Source: Calliphora vicina (taxonomy: Eukaryota; Arthropoda; Insecta; Diptera; Calliphoridae). From it: a stretch of DNA of 64,000 nucleotides. Positions within the stretch are counted from its first letter, which is position 1; each line of letters begins with the position of its first letter. A program made the position numbers and the translations under genes. The DNA is taken from contig NC_088780.1 of the NCBI RefSeq assembly GCF_958450345.1, positions 171,412,726-171,476,725 of the forward strand. The letters are read 5' to 3'. The notes under the pieces are model-generated. The model did no database searches. It was given only the letters and a program-made list of their open reading frames with translations, and was not told the DNA's origin. Shown here piece by piece: positions 63,957 through 64,000 of the stretch.

Positions 63957-64000
63957 GTACTTAAATACACATACAATATGCATACAAGTTGCATTCTTGT

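Noticed and set aside
63069..63739. Minus-strand frames over the stalk exon
   Set aside because: They are complements of the long stalk coiled-coil exon on the + strand.
1..64000. tRNA, rRNA or a second host gene
   Set aside because: No tRNA-like or rRNA-like sequence was recognised, and every other coding signal found belongs to transposons.

Overview
The window looks like nuclear DNA of a higher (brachyceran, probably calyptrate) fly. It is very AT-rich, exons are split by GT-AG introns, and the introns are full of dipteran-type transposons. One host gene runs through it on the + strand: an axonemal dynein heavy chain closest, from memory of the family, to vertebrate DNAH10 (inner arm dynein f/I1; probable Drosophila counterpart Dhc98D). 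I could place 24 exons between 10114 and 63956. Every junction keeps the reading frame, and together they give about 1,924 codons, from the linker (DHC_N2) through AAA1-AAA4 and the complete microtubule-binding stalk. Both ends of the gene lie outside the window: the first visible exon opens with a split codon at an acceptor, and the last visible exon ends at a donor 45 bases before the window edge.

Layout. 1-10113 is probably intron. It is dominated by about 60 head-to-tail copies of a 113-bp repeat (949-7812), which appear to sit inside a Helitron-like element (about 783-7947). 10114-15954 holds three linker exons with repeat-bearing introns. The intron 15955-28647 (12.7 kb) contains a complete Ty3/gypsy-type LTR retrotransposon with identical LTRs, a pogo-like remnant, several inverted-repeat elements and part of a foldback family. 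28648-35786 holds exons for the end of the linker, AAA1 and the start of AAA2, with a broken DD41D mariner in one intron. The introns at 35787-47002 carry an intact DD37E Tc1/mariner element and two related long-palindrome elements, one a nearly perfect 2.1-kb inverted repeat. 47003-51875 encodes AAA2 and AAA3, with hAT and mariner debris between exons. 51876-61391 has two large introns with nested insertions and a foldback element filled with tandem repeats. 61392-63956 is a dense block of exons separated by introns of 60-278 bp, covering the AAA3-AAA4 junction, AAA4 and the stalk.

The only host function visible is this motor subunit of cilia or sperm flagella. All other coding capacity belongs to transposons. 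The gypsy element and the DD37E element look intact and recent; the remaining transposase sequences are broken. The contrast between compact 3' introns and huge repeat-filled 5' and middle introns, one next to a satellite-like array, resembles Y-linked or heterochromatic dynein genes of flies. Nothing in the sequence itself proves such a location.
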